Origin: CADEFX01 sp046154585
GTDB lineage: Bacteria > Pseudomonadota > Alphaproteobacteria > Rhizobiales > Hyphomicrobiaceae
Direction of reading: 5' to 3'
DNA length: 64,000 bases
NCBI GenBank assembly: GCA_046154585.1
Contig: JBJXDX010000164.1
Location: 1-64,000 of the forward strand
The translations under genes were made by a program, and so were the position numbers. The notes beneath the pieces were generated by a model that was not told the origin of the DNA, did not search any database, and worked only from the letters and a program-made list of their open reading frames with translations. Below are positions 25,468 through 34,285 of this stretch, in pieces; position 1 is the stretch's first letter, and each line of letters begins with the position of its first letter.

Positions 25468-25836
25468 TTAGGACTTCCAGAGCGCTCCCAGCACAAACGC
25501 CAGAGCTCCTGTCAATGCGAGCGTAGCAACTGGATTCTTCTCGACCGACTTATGTAGCGCCGAACCAAAGTTGTCCGCAACTTCCATGGCGCTGTTCTTG
25601 GCACCCATGGCGCGTGCCGCGAGGCTGTCTGTTGACTCGCCAATGTCATCAAGCCACCGATCGATCTCCTGACGCGCGCGATCCTTGCTGTAGCCGTAGC
25701 GCGCCTGCAGTCTGCCGAGCAGTTCGTCGCGCTTTCCGCTGATCGAGGTCAGATCGTCGTCGGTGAGCTGCCCCCACTGGCTCTGCGCCTTGCCTTTGAA
25801 TTCTTTCCAAGACCCTTCAATCCGATTCCAGTCCAT
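25468..25836 (-). CDS. CsbD family stress protein with C-terminal membrane segment
   Basis: This is a 122-residue protein. Residues 1-55 match CsbD (MDWNRIEGSWKEFKGKAQSQ, ending KDRARQEIDRWLDD). The rest resembles DUF883-type proteins: an amphipathic helix, then a single transmembrane segment (PVATLALTGALAFVLGALWKS) at the C-terminus. CsbD proteins are induced by general stress; their activity is unknown. The start is the ATG behind GGAGGACGTCATC. Confidence 0.85.
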   Translation of the reverse strand: MDWNRIEGSWKEFKGKAQSQWGQLTDDDLTSISGKRDELLGRLQARYGYSKDRARQEIDRWLDDIGESTDSLAARAMGAKNSAMEVADNFGSALHKSVEKNPVATLALTGALAFVLGALWKS

Positions 25837-25898
25837 GATGACGTCCTCCTGGCGATGCACGCAAACCAACGTCATCTGGCGATGAAAGTTCCTTTGGC

Positions 25899-26190
25899 AT
25901 GGTTGCGGCAAACCTGCCGGGTGCAGACGTAACAAGCGATGACGCCCTGATCGAGGATTTGCGGCAACGCGGAGTGTCGAATTTACACCCCGGTTGGTAC
26001 CTGCCGCATGGGCGCGGGCACCGACGCCGTGGTCGACGCGCGCCTGCGCGTCCACAGGATTCGCCGACTCCGTGTGATCGACGCGTCGGTGATGCCGCAG
26101 ATCATCGCCGGCAATACCAACGCACCCACGATCATGATTGCCGAGAAAGGGTCAGACATGATTCTGCAGGATGCGCGTGTGGGTGCGTAA
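25899..26190 (+). pseudogene. C-terminal remnant of a GMC oxidoreductase
   Basis: Two frames together spell the end of a choline dehydrogenase-type flavoprotein. The first, from about 25920, reads PGADVTSDDALIEDLRQRG. After a one-base frame change the second reads IYTPVGTCRMGAGTDAVVD and then LRVIDASVMPQIIAGNTN, APTIMIAEKGSDMI. These are the conserved GMC C-terminal blocks (HPVGTCRMG, with His replaced by Thr here). The N-terminal 450 or so residues are absent. It is a decayed fragment between CsbD and recQ, not an active gene. Confidence 0.7.
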
Positions 26191-26254
26191 AGAACCTGGG
26201 GATAGCACTGGTCCCCTGGCGTGCAATGAGCGCGTGAGAGTTGCATAAAGCGGT

Positions 26255-28126
26255 GTGATCACCAATTCATCGCCCGCCCTTGCCAATGCCCGCAGCTCTG
26301 GCGCGCTCGACGTTGCCCGCGACGTGCTGCGCCGCACGTTCGGCCATGCGGATTTTCGTGGCCTCCAGGCGTCAGTGATCGGCGAGATCCTCGCGGACCG
26401 CAGCGCGCTCGCCGTCTTGCCGACGGGTGGTGGCAAGAGCCTTTGCTACCAGATCCCCTCTCTGGTGCGACCGGGGCTCGGCCTCGTCATCTCGCCATTG
26501 ATTGCCCTGATGTCGGATCAGGTCGCAGCGCTGCAGCAGTCGGGCGTGGCTGCCGAGAAGCTCGATTCCAACACTCCGGTCGACGCCCGCAACGACATCT
26601 GGCGGCGGATCGGCGATGGGACGCTCGACCTTCTCTATGTGTCGCCCGAGGGATTGATGCAATCCTGGCAACTGGAGCGCCTGTCGCGCCAGCCGCTGGC
26701 GCTCGTGGCCATTGACGAGGCGCACTGCGTCAGCCAGTGGGGCCACGACTTCCGCCCCGACTATCGCACGCTCGGCCGTCTGGCTGACGTTTTTCCGAGT
26801 GTGCCGCGCCTGGCCGTGACGGCGACAGCCGATGCCCGCACGCGCGATGACATCCGAACAGAGCTGCGCCTGGGCGATGCGCAGGAGTTCGTCGACAGCT
26901 TTGCGCGGCCGGAGCTGGCGCTGTCTGCCGAGCGCAAGCGCGGCGCCGGCCGTGATCGCGTGCTCGAGCTGGTGGCGGAGCGGCCCAATAGATCAGGGGT
27001 GATCTATGCCGGCTCGCGTGACGGCGTCGACAAGCTCGCCGAAAAGCTGGTGGCTGCGGGTATTCCGGCTCTCGCGTATCACGCGGGGCTCGACAAGCAG
27101 GTGCGCGCCGACCGCCTGGAGCAATTCCTCGAAGCCGACGCCGCAGTGATGGTCGCGACCATTGCTTTCGGCATGGGCGTGGACAAGCCCGACGTGCGCT
27201 ACGTCATCCATGCCGATCCCCCGGCCGCGATCGAGGCCTACTGGCAGGAGATCGGCCGCGCCGGTCGCGACGGAGCCCCGGCCGACGGCATCACGCTCTA
27301 TTCGCCCACCGACCTTGCCTGGGCGCTACGCCGCATCGAATCGCGCGATCTCGACGAGACCGTCAGGGCCGTGCAGATGCGCAAGGTGCGCCAGCTCTAC
27401 GCCATGCTCGACGGCACCGGCTGCCGCCCGGCCGCCGTGCGGCGCTACTTCGGCGAAACCGGCGTCAAGTCCTGCGGCCAATGCGATCTTTGCCTTTTTC
27501 CGCCGGACGCCGCGGACGCTACCGAGGCCGCACAGAAGGCCCTGTCCGCCGTGCATCGTCTTGGCGGTCGGTTCGGCCGCGGACGCGTCATCGAGCACCT
27601 GACCGGACAGACGAAGCAGGCCTCGGCCGCCGAGATGCAGATGTCGACGTTCGGCATCGGCCGCGAGTTCAGTCCTGCCGGCTGGCGCGATCTTCTTGAC
27701 CAGCTTTTGTTCGAGGGCCTGTTGCGCGAGGATCCGAATGACGGCCGTCCCCTCGTGGGGCTTGGGGACGCTGCCGACGTCAAGGCTGTGTATCGCGGCG
27801 AGCGTCGGGTTTCCATGCGCACGCTGCCCGCCAGTGCGCAGACGTCCGGCGGTCGATCTGGCCGCGGACGCAAGCGGCACAGCGGCGAACGGCTCGGCGT
27901 CGAGGTCGCCGATGCGCCGTTGTACGAAGCTCTGCGTGCGTGGCGCCGCGACCGGGCGGCCGAGCAGCACGTGCCCCCCTACGTGATCTTTCACGATGCG
28001 ACGCTTTCGGCCATAGCGCGCGAGCGACCCTGCTCGACGGATGCACTGGCCAAGGTGAGCGGCGTCGGACAGAGCAAGCTGAAGCGCTACGGCGCTGAGG
28101 TTCTCAAGGTCGTCCGCGACACGTGA
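26255..28126 (+). CDS. recQ: RecQ-family ATP-dependent DNA helicase
   Basis: This is a 623-residue 3'-5' helicase. Walker A reads LPTGGGKS, the DEAH box and aromatic loop DEAHCVSQWGHDFRP, and motif VI QEIGRAGRDG. The RQC zinc-binding region is present (C in GTGCRPAAVRRYFGE, then CGQCDLC), a winged-helix stretch follows, and an HRDC domain ends the protein (LYEALRAWRRDRAAEQHVPPYVIFHD). The start is a GTG with a weak ribosome site; no better start is near. It works in replication-fork repair and recombination. Confidence 0.92.
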   Translation: MITNSSPALANARSSGALDVARDVLRRTFGHADFRGLQASVIGEILADRSALAVLPTGGGKSLCYQIPSLVRPGLGLVISPLIALMSDQVAALQQSGVAAEKLDSNTPVDARNDIWRRIGDGTLDLLYVSPEGLMQSWQLERLSRQPLALVAIDEAHCVSQWGHDFRPDYRTLGRLADVFPSVPRLAVTATADARTRDDIRTELRLGDAQEFVDSFARPELALSAERKRGAGRDRVLELVAERPNRSGVIYAGSRDGVDKLAEKLVAAGIPALAYHAGLDKQVRADRLEQFLEADAAVMVATIAFGMGVDKPDVRYVIHADPPAAIEAYWQEIGRAGRDGAPADGITLYSPTDLAWALRRIESRDLDETVRAVQMRKVRQLYAMLDGTGCRPAAVRRYFGETGVKSCGQCDLCLFPPDAADATEAAQKALSAVHRLGGRFGRGRVIEHLTGQTKQASAAEMQMSTFGIGREFSPAGWRDLLDQLLFEGLLREDPNDGRPLVGLGDAADVKAVYRGERRVSMRTLPASAQTSGGRSGRGRKRHSGERLGVEVADAPLYEALRAWRRDRAAEQHVPPYVIFHDATLSAIARERPCSTDALAKVSGVGQSKLKRYGAEVLKVVRDT

Positions 28127-28223
28127 CGGGTATCAACAACCGGCAGAGCAGAGTCCCGCCGACGTGTGTTCTTATCCCAACTAACCTCTTGACTGGAACG
28201 GTGGGCGGTCGGACCCTTCCAGC

Positions 28224-28655
28224 ATGACGAAACTCCAGCCCGCCCGCTCCGAAACGACGGAAGCCTTCCTGGCGCAGGCCGGTCCGGATTTGGCAGCCCT
28301 GTGCACGGCCTGCGGTGCCTGCTTCGACGCCTGCCCGATGGTCAAGCATGTGGGCCTCGCCGGCGCCGACGCAAAAACTGTGACGCACGGCCTGGGTCAA
28401 CTCGCGCGGGGAGAGGCTGCTAATGCAGACACCGTGACCTGGGTCGGGGCCTGCGCAAAGAGCGGGCTGTGCCGGTCGGCGTGCCCAGAACGCGACGCAG
28501 GCCTTGATGCCATGCTGCTCATCCGCATTGCCCGGCAGCGCGCGATCAATGACACGCGTCAGCTCCGGGCAAAACACGACCCCGCGGCGTTTCCGCGCGT
28601 CAAGATATTTGCGCGGCTGCAACTCACTGACGAGGAATTGGCCAAATGGCTGTGA
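28224..28655 (+). CDS. HdrC/GlpC-like iron-sulfur protein
   Basis: This 143-residue ferredoxin-like protein has one complete [4Fe-4S] motif, C27, C30, C33 and C37 (CTACGACFDACP). A second motif keeps only three cysteines in the usual region: C77, C83 and C87 (GACAKSGLCRSACPE). It resembles the electron-carrying C subunit of heterodisulfide reductase. It overlaps the downstream HdrB-like gene by ten bases, so the two should form a complex. The electron donor and acceptor are unknown; no flavin HdrA-like gene is visible. Confidence 0.75.
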   Translation: MTKLQPARSETTEAFLAQAGPDLAALCTACGACFDACPMVKHVGLAGADAKTVTHGLGQLARGEAANADTVTWVGACAKSGLCRSACPERDAGLDAMLLIRIARQRAINDTRQLRAKHDPAAFPRVKIFARLQLTDEELAKWL

Positions 28656-29497
28656 ACGACAACCGCATCACGTTCTGGTTCGGCTGCAACATGCTCCGCC
28701 ATGCCGAGCTCATCCGGTTGTCGATCATGCTGCTGGAACGTGCCGGCTACGATGTCAATGCTGCAGGTGGTCCAGCCTACTGTTGCGGCACGGCGCACGA
28801 TCATCAACCCAAGGCCGCCAGCAACATGTCGGCCCGCACTGTCGGACGCTTCAACGAGGCCGCTGCTAAAGAAGGACGCGGCACCGTTGTGACCTGGTGC
28901 CCGTCCTGCCACATGCACATGGCTGACATCATGTCTCCGGGCAACACGGCTGCGTTCGACGTCGCCCACGTCACGGAGTTGCTTGCCGATAGCGCCGACC
29001 GACTTGCTCCGCTTCTCACCGTGCCGGTGAAGCGAAGGATCCTGCTGCATCGCCATCTCGGCTTTGCGACCCATGTCCCGGTCAACGATCGCGTGCGCGA
29101 TCTGCTGTCCCGCATACCTGGCTTGGACATCGTCGAAGGACCAGCCCACCCCGGCCACATGTGCAGCTCCCTCGCTGCCGTTCCCGGTGCGCTCGCCGTT
29201 GCCGCACGCGAGACCTGGGATGCAGCCGTTGCCGAGCGATGCGATGCCGTCTGCACGACCTTCCATTCATGCCATCGCGAGCTGGTGGCCCTGGACGGGC
29301 GGCAGAACGTGCGCGTCAGGAATTGGGTGCACCTCATCGCCGAGGCGATGGGGATCGAGGCCAGTGATGCCTATCTCGGCTGGCGCAATGGCGCCGCGCC
29401 TGATCTCGCCGCAATAGAAAAAGCGGGCGAAGCGCATTATAAGACGCTCATTGAACCCGAGCTGCGCAAGCCGTCTCCGTTGCCAGGTTCTGCTTGA
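28646..29497 (+). CDS. HdrB-like CCG-domain protein
   Basis: This 283-residue protein has two CCG-type halves. The first is canonical: C14, CC after 31 residues (AYCCGTAH), and CPSC after 37 more. The second is degenerate: the first Cys position reads HRHLGF, the CC pair is CS (GHMCSSL), and the last motif is TTFHSC. It probably keeps one unusual Fe-S site. Heterodisulfide reductase B subunits reduce disulfides at such sites, so this pair may be a thiol/disulfide or other soluble oxidoreductase. It follows the HdrC-like gene and precedes an exporter. Confidence 0.75.
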   Translation: MAVNDNRITFWFGCNMLRHAELIRLSIMLLERAGYDVNAAGGPAYCCGTAHDHQPKAASNMSARTVGRFNEAAAKEGRGTVVTWCPSCHMHMADIMSPGNTAAFDVAHVTELLADSADRLAPLLTVPVKRRILLHRHLGFATHVPVNDRVRDLLSRIPGLDIVEGPAHPGHMCSSLAAVPGALAVAARETWDAAVAERCDAVCTTFHSCHRELVALDGRQNVRVRNWVHLIAEAMGIEASDAYLGWRNGAAPDLAAIEKAGEAHYKTLIEPELRKPSPLPGSA

Positions 29498-29564
29498 TCA
29501 TACTGACGACTGGACGAAGATCCGGCGCTTCAGGTTGCCTGCCGGATACGCACGTGAGAATGCC

Positions 29565-30773
29565 ATGCAAAAACTGTCGGAAGAGGCTGCAGCCGACTCG
29601 ACTGCGCTCAAGCGCACCGCGTTCCCCATTCTGGTGGCGCTGAGCTTCTCGCATCTGCTGAACGACATGATGCAGTCTCTGGTGCCGGCGATCTATCCGA
29701 TCATCAAGGACGCCTATCACCTCGATTTCGGGCAGATCGGTCTCATCACCTTCACGTTCCAGCTCACCGCCTCGCTGTTTCAGCCGCTGGTCGGCGCCTA
29801 CACGGACCGCAAACCGCAACCGTATTCGCTGGTCGCCGGCATGGGCATGACGCTGCTGGGCCTCATCGTTCTCGCCAATGCCGGCAGCTACGGCATGCTG
29901 TTGCTTGGCGCCGGCCTCGTCGGCACCGGCTCTTCGATCTTCCACCCTGAATCGACGCGTATGGCGCGCCTTGCATCCGGTGGCCGGCATGGCTTCGCGC
30001 AATCGCTGTTCCAGGTCGGCGGACAGACCGGATCGGCTGTCGGTCCGCTGCTGGCAGCCTTCATCGTCGTGCCGCATGGGCAGGGAAGCGTGGCCTGGTT
30101 CTCGGTCGCGGCACTGTTAGCCATGATCGTATTGTTTCACGTGGGACAATGGTATGCGCGCCAATCCCCGCCTAGGCGCAGCGTTTCAGCGGCTTCCAAT
30201 CCGGAATCGGCCCCGCTTCGGCCCAAAGTGGCCTTCGCCGTGGCGATTCTGATCTTCCTGATGTTTTCCAAGAGCGCTTATTCCGCGAGCTTCAGCTCCT
30301 ACTACACGTTCTATCTCATCGGGCAGTTCAACGTTTCCGTGCAGGCCTCGCAGCTCATGCTGTTCCTGTTTCTCGTATCATCGGCAGCGGGTTCGCTGAT
30401 CGGCGGGCATCTCGGGGATCGCATCGGCCGACGCAACATCATCTGGTTCTCGATCCTCGGCGCGCTCCCCTTCACCGTGGCACTGCCCTACGTAAACCTG
30501 CTGTGGACCGGCATCTTCACCGTCATCATCGCCGCGATCATGGCCAGCGCGTTTCCGGCGATCCTCATCTATGCGATGGAGCTGCTGCCCGGTCGGATCG
30601 GCATGATCGCGGGAATGTTCTATGGACTCTCCTTCGGCCTCGGCGGCCTCAGCGCCGCGCTTCTGGGCGAGCTCGCCGATATCACCAGCATCGCGACCGT
30701 GTATCACCTGTGTGCTTTCCTGCCTCTTCTGGGCCTTCTCACATGGTTCCTGCCGGACATCAGGCGGCAGTAG
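29565..30773 (+). CDS. MFS transporter, fosmidomycin-resistance (Fsr) type
   Basis: This 402-residue inner-membrane protein has 12 predicted transmembrane segments. Typical Fsr features are FSHLLNDMMQSLVPAIYPII in the first segment, then GSSIFHPESTRMARLASGG and QSLFQVGGQTGSAVGPLLAA. The start MQKLSEEAAA is preferred because the upstream 38 in-frame codons are hydrophilic and overlap the previous gene. The substrate is unknown; family members export drugs or small metabolites. Confidence 0.83.
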   Translation: MQKLSEEAAADSTALKRTAFPILVALSFSHLLNDMMQSLVPAIYPIIKDAYHLDFGQIGLITFTFQLTASLFQPLVGAYTDRKPQPYSLVAGMGMTLLGLIVLANAGSYGMLLLGAGLVGTGSSIFHPESTRMARLASGGRHGFAQSLFQVGGQTGSAVGPLLAAFIVVPHGQGSVAWFSVAALLAMIVLFHVGQWYARQSPPRRSVSAASNPESAPLRPKVAFAVAILIFLMFSKSAYSASFSSYYTFYLIGQFNVSVQASQLMLFLFLVSSAAGSLIGGHLGDRIGRRNIIWFSILGALPFTVALPYVNLLWTGIFTVIIAAIMASAFPAILIYAMELLPGRIGMIAGMFYGLSFGLGGLSAALLGELADITSIATVYHLCAFLPLLGLLTWFLPDIRRQ

Positions 30774-30861
30774 CCGGCACGTTCTCGCGTCCCGGTGATG
30801 ACTTGCCGATGCAGACCAACTAGGATTGGGGCACCAACAAAAAAGTCGGGAGCAAAACGCC

Positions 30862-31740
30862 ATGCCCATCAAGTTTCGCCAGGTCGGACCAACCCTCGGC
30901 GCAGAGGTGGACGGCATCGACATTTCCAAATCTCTTTCCAAGGCGGACGCCGACGCCATCCATGCCGGCATGGACAAGTATGCCGTGCTCGTTTTCCGCG
31001 AGCAGAAAATTAACGACGATCAGCAGCTCTCCTTTACCCAAAGTCTCGGCGACATCGAGCATGCGATCGGCACAAGCCTGCGTAGCGACAACGACAGGCT
31101 GCCGACGACGTTCGCCGATGTCTCCAATCTGGACAAGGACAACAAGCCGTTCGCGCGCGACGACCGGCGCCGCCTCTTCGCCATCGGCAATCGCCTCTGG
31201 CATTCCGACAGCTCCTTCAAGGTGATCCCGGCGAAATATTCGCTGCTGCACGCGCGCAGTATTCCGTCCAAGGGTGGCAATACCGAATTCGCGGATATGA
31301 AGGCCGCCTATGACGCGCTGGACGATGAGACCAAAGAGCTGGTCGAGAACCTCGTTTGCGAGCATTCGCAATTGTACTCGCGCGGCAAGCTTGGCTTCGT
31401 GGATTTCTCGGACGAAGAGCGCGCGCGCTTCAAGCCGGTGCTGCAGCGCCTCGTGCGCACGCATCCGTCGGGGCGCAAGTCTCTGTACCTGTCGTCGCAC
31501 GCAGGCACGATCGTCGGCTGGCCAGTGCCCGAGGCAAAGGCATTCCTCATGGATCTGAGCGAGGCGGCGACACAGCGGGAGTTCGTCTACGTCCACAAAT
31601 GGCGCGTCGGCGACCTCGTGATGTGGGACAACCGGCAGACCATGCACCGGGCACGGGCATTCCCGGCGCACGAGCCCCGTGACGTGCGCCGCACAACGCT
31701 CATGGGCGATGCGCCGACGGTGGAACAGCAGGCGGCGTAG
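30862..31740 (+). CDS. TauD/TfdA family Fe(II)/2-oxoglutarate dioxygenase
   Basis: This is a 292-residue soluble enzyme. The iron facial triad is visible as H114 and D116 (LWHSDSSF) and the distal H262 (TMHRARAF). The 2-oxoglutarate-binding Arg lies in DVRRTTL. It resembles TfdA-like dioxygenases that cleave aryloxyalkanoate ethers more than taurine dioxygenase; the true substrate is unknown. The ATG follows GGGAG. It lies at the edge of the F420 region and converges on a luciferase-like gene. Confidence 0.85.
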   Translation: MPIKFRQVGPTLGAEVDGIDISKSLSKADADAIHAGMDKYAVLVFREQKINDDQQLSFTQSLGDIEHAIGTSLRSDNDRLPTTFADVSNLDKDNKPFARDDRRRLFAIGNRLWHSDSSFKVIPAKYSLLHARSIPSKGGNTEFADMKAAYDALDDETKELVENLVCEHSQLYSRGKLGFVDFSDEERARFKPVLQRLVRTHPSGRKSLYLSSHAGTIVGWPVPEAKAFLMDLSEAATQREFVYVHKWRVGDLVMWDNRQTMHRARAFPAHEPRDVRRTTLMGDAPTVEQQAA

Positions 31741-31750
31741 TTCAGCAAAG

Positions 31751-31776
31751 GCCGGTGCGGTTCACGCCGCGCCGGC
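31751..31776 (+). terminator. Hairpin terminator after the dioxygenase gene
   Basis: Arms GCCGGTGCGG and CCGCGCCGGC (one G-T pair) flank the loop TTCACG ten bases after the stop codon and are followed by TTGCTTCT. It overlaps the last codons of the convergent luciferase-like gene. Confidence 0.55.
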
Positions 31777-32715
31777 TTGCTTCTGTGCCCGCGGCCAGCG
31801 CGCGGCCACCATCGGCAGAACCTGCTCGATGAGCTGGCGCGTCTGCGCCAGCACTTCCTCGTCGCCGGCGCCGACGGGCCGCAGCACGAACTTGGACACG
31901 CCCGCTGCCACATACGCCGCGATGCGCGCGACGACGGCCTCGGCATCGCCGACGGCAAAATGCGCCAGCGGATCGCGGTTCGTGCGCTTGCGATAAGCTT
32001 CCATGGTCGCCTGCAGGGCCGGCGCCGATGGGCTCCCGAAGTAAAATGCGAAGCCCGCACCGTAGTGGTCATCGTCGATGCTGCGGCCTGCAGCCTTCGT
32101 GGCCGCGCGAATGGCCGCCACCATCGTCGCTGCCTGCTCCGGTGTCTCGGGCCCGGCCTGCCATCCCGTGCCGTAACGTGCGGTGCGCCTGACCGCGGCG
32201 TCGGAAGAACCACCGATCCACATTGGCAAATCCGGCTGCACGGGTTTGGGCGCGATCGAGGCTGCCGATAGCGTGTAGTGCTGCCCCTGGAAGTCGACGC
32301 TGTCTTCGGCCCACAGGCGCTTGATGATCTCGAGGCCTTCGTCAGTCCTCCGCCCGCGCGTCTTCACGTCGATATGGAGTGCTGTCCACTCGGGGCCCAG
32401 CGGGCTGCCGATGCCGAAGGCCGGCAGCAGTCGTCCCTCCGACAGGACATCGATGGTCGCGCACTGCTTGGCGACGAGCACCGGATCGCGCAACGCCAGC
32501 GATACAACGTTCATCCCGAACTTGACGCGCCGCGTCCGGCCCGCCAGCGCCGCCATCGTCGTCATGCATTCCAGGATCGGAGTGCGGCTGACGAGGCGGT
32601 CGGTCTGCCAGATGGAATCGGCGCCGCCCGTCTCGCACAGATCCACCCATCGCCAGAAGCCACGCGCATCGGCGAACGGAAACTCCATCAGGCCGAGGCC
32701 AACCGCGACGCCCAT
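31762..32715 (-). CDS. Luciferase-like (LLM) F420-type oxidoreductase
   Basis: This 317-residue TIM-barrel enzyme of the bacterial luciferase superfamily shows family features such as TRRVKFGMNVVSLALRDPVLVAKQ, LSEGRLLPAFGIGSP and PMWIGGSSDAAVRRTARYG. The cofactor could be F420 or FMN; the adjacent F420 genes favour F420. It is the last gene of a minus-strand unit with the next luciferase-like gene (ten bases upstream) and the PPOX-type protein. The substrate cannot be told from sequence. Confidence 0.82.
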   Translation of the reverse strand: MGVAVGLGLMEFPFADARGFWRWVDLCETGGADSIWQTDRLVSRTPILECMTTMAALAGRTRRVKFGMNVVSLALRDPVLVAKQCATIDVLSEGRLLPAFGIGSPLGPEWTALHIDVKTRGRRTDEGLEIIKRLWAEDSVDFQGQHYTLSAASIAPKPVQPDLPMWIGGSSDAAVRRTARYGTGWQAGPETPEQAATMVAAIRAATKAAGRSIDDDHYGAGFAFYFGSPSAPALQATMEAYRKRTNRDPLAHFAVGDAEAVVARIAAYVAAGVSKFVLRPVGAGDEEVLAQTRQLIEQVLPMVAARWPRAQKQAGAA

Positions 32716-32725
32716 CGCAGCAGCC

Positions 32726-33565
32726 TCAGGCCTTCACGAGCGGCGCCAGCTTGTCGACCTCGCGCAGGATCTCGTCGCGGCCGAGATCGGGAATCTCCAG
32801 CAGCGCACTGTCGATGCCACAGTCGGCGTAGGTCGCCAGCGCCGCCTTGTCGTTCGGCGCGCGGAATACGGTGATCGACAGCGACTTTGGATCGCGCCCT
32901 GCGTCCTTTGCCATGCGATGCAGGCGCTCCACGGCACTCTTGGGCTCCCAGCCGCCGCGCGGACGCGGGAACCAGCCGTCGCAGAATTCCACGATCCGCT
33001 TCAGCGTGTAGTCGGTCTCGCCGCCGAGCAGGATCGGCGGATGCGGCCGCTGCTTCGGCTTGGGATATTGCCAGACCGGGTCGAAGTTCACGAACTCGCC
33101 GTGATACTCGGCCGCCTCCTTGGTCCAGAGCTCCTTCATGGCGAGGACCCGCTCGCGCATGACCTTGAAGCGCGTATCGTAGCTGGCGCCGTGGTTCTCC
33201 ATCTCCTCGATGTTCCAGCCTCCGCCGATGCCGAAGATGAAGCGCCCGCCCGAAAGCTGATCGAGGCTGGCGACCGATTTCGCCGTCACGATCGGATCGC
33301 GCTGCGGGATAAGCGCGATGCCGGTCCCGAGCTTCAGCGTCTTGGTCGCCGCTGCCGCGAAGGACAGCGCCACGAAGGGATCATGCGTATGCGCGTATCG
33401 CTTGGGCAACTCGCCGCCGCCCGGGAAGGGGCTCTTGCGGCTGGTTGGAATGTGCGTGTGCTCGCAGACATAGAGCGAGTCGAAGCCGCGCTCCTCGAGC
33501 GTACGCGCCAGCTCGGCGACGTTGATGCCGTAGTCCGTCGGAAAATAGAACGCGCCAACACGCAT
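32726..33565 (-). CDS. Luciferase-like (LLM) F420-type oxidoreductase
   Basis: This 279-residue LLM enzyme resembles the F420-dependent TIGR03619-type group (MRVGAFYFPTDYG, FGIGGGWNIEEMENHGASYDTR, KPKQRPHPPILLGGETDYTL). The start follows GGAGGATATCTC. The GGGWN/EE segment is the usual cofactor-phosphate-binding region of this subfamily. It is middle gene of a three-gene minus-strand unit. Confidence 0.84.
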   Translation of the reverse strand: MRVGAFYFPTDYGINVAELARTLEERGFDSLYVCEHTHIPTSRKSPFPGGGELPKRYAHTHDPFVALSFAAAATKTLKLGTGIALIPQRDPIVTAKSVASLDQLSGGRFIFGIGGGWNIEEMENHGASYDTRFKVMRERVLAMKELWTKEAAEYHGEFVNFDPVWQYPKPKQRPHPPILLGGETDYTLKRIVEFCDGWFPRPRGGWEPKSAVERLHRMAKDAGRDPKSLSITVFRAPNDKAALATYADCGIDSALLEIPDLGRDEILREVDKLAPLVKA

Positions 33566-33668
33566 GAGATATCCTCCACGAGTCCAATGAGTCCGCCGCA
33601 AGACCGGCAGCACGTGCATGGCGCTTCATAGCACGCGTCCCTCGGGTATGTCGCTGCAGAAGCGAGGG

Positions 33669-34094
33669 CTAGTGGCGCAGGTTGCCCCAACTCGTGACGC
33701 GCTCGATGCGCAGGGCGATCACCGGATATCCCGCAATCTGCATTCCCATGAGTTGAGGGTACCGCGCACGCAACAGGGCCTGCGCGTTGTCGTGCTCATC
33801 CCCATCGTCTAGAATTTCGGCGCGGCCGCGCAGCATGACCCAACCGAGCCGCGACCAGTCCTCGTCATATCGATCGACAACAACTGCGATGCGCGGATTC
33901 TCGATGATATTTTGCAACCGCTTTAGCTTGCGGCCTGACGTGCGCTTCGGCTTGTCGTCGATCGTGATGTAGAGAGCGTCGGCCCCCAGGACATAGCCCA
34001 CTGGCAAGACGTGCGGCGCGCCATTGCCGTCGGCCGTGGCCAGATGGCCCACGCGTTGATCCAGCAGAAAACTGCGCTCTTGGTCCGACAGCAT
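33669..34094 (-). CDS. PPOX-class F420-dependent protein (Rv0121-like)
   Basis: This 141-residue split-barrel protein resembles the TIGR03668 group: MLSDQERSFLLDQRVGHLAT, the strand-turn PHVLPVGYVL, KPKRTSGRKLKRLQNIIENP, and LGWVMLRGRAEIL. Proteins of this fold bind F420 or FMN and reduce small substrates or protect the cofactor. The ATG chosen has AGCAGGG upstream; a 52-codon in-frame extension is unlikely. It is the first gene of the minus-strand unit, divergent from the main F420 operon. Confidence 0.82.
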   Translation of the reverse strand: MLSDQERSFLLDQRVGHLATADGNGAPHVLPVGYVLGADALYITIDDKPKRTSGRKLKRLQNIIENPRIAVVVDRYDEDWSRLGWVMLRGRAEILDDGDEHDNAQALLRARYPQLMGMQIAGYPVIALRIERVTSWGNLRH

Positions 34095-34285
34095 TCCCTG
34101 CTCATTTTTTCTCGATCTCGGCTTCTGCGCGAAAGTTGATTGTCTTGAACCTGCAGAGCCTGGGCACAATAGTCCGTTTGCCCGCGCAGTCGCAATGAGG
34201 CGGCAAGCACCCAATGCGCCCTTGTATCCGGCCGCATGGAGGTGCACCAATGGGCCGACAATGTACTTGGCTAGGGAGCACGCCC

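Noticed and set aside
24605..25471. 288-codon plus-strand open frame
   Set aside because: It is antisense to the 24952-25452 gene, has no ribosome site or family features, and its Ser/Ala/Arg-rich composition is typical of a GC-rich shadow.
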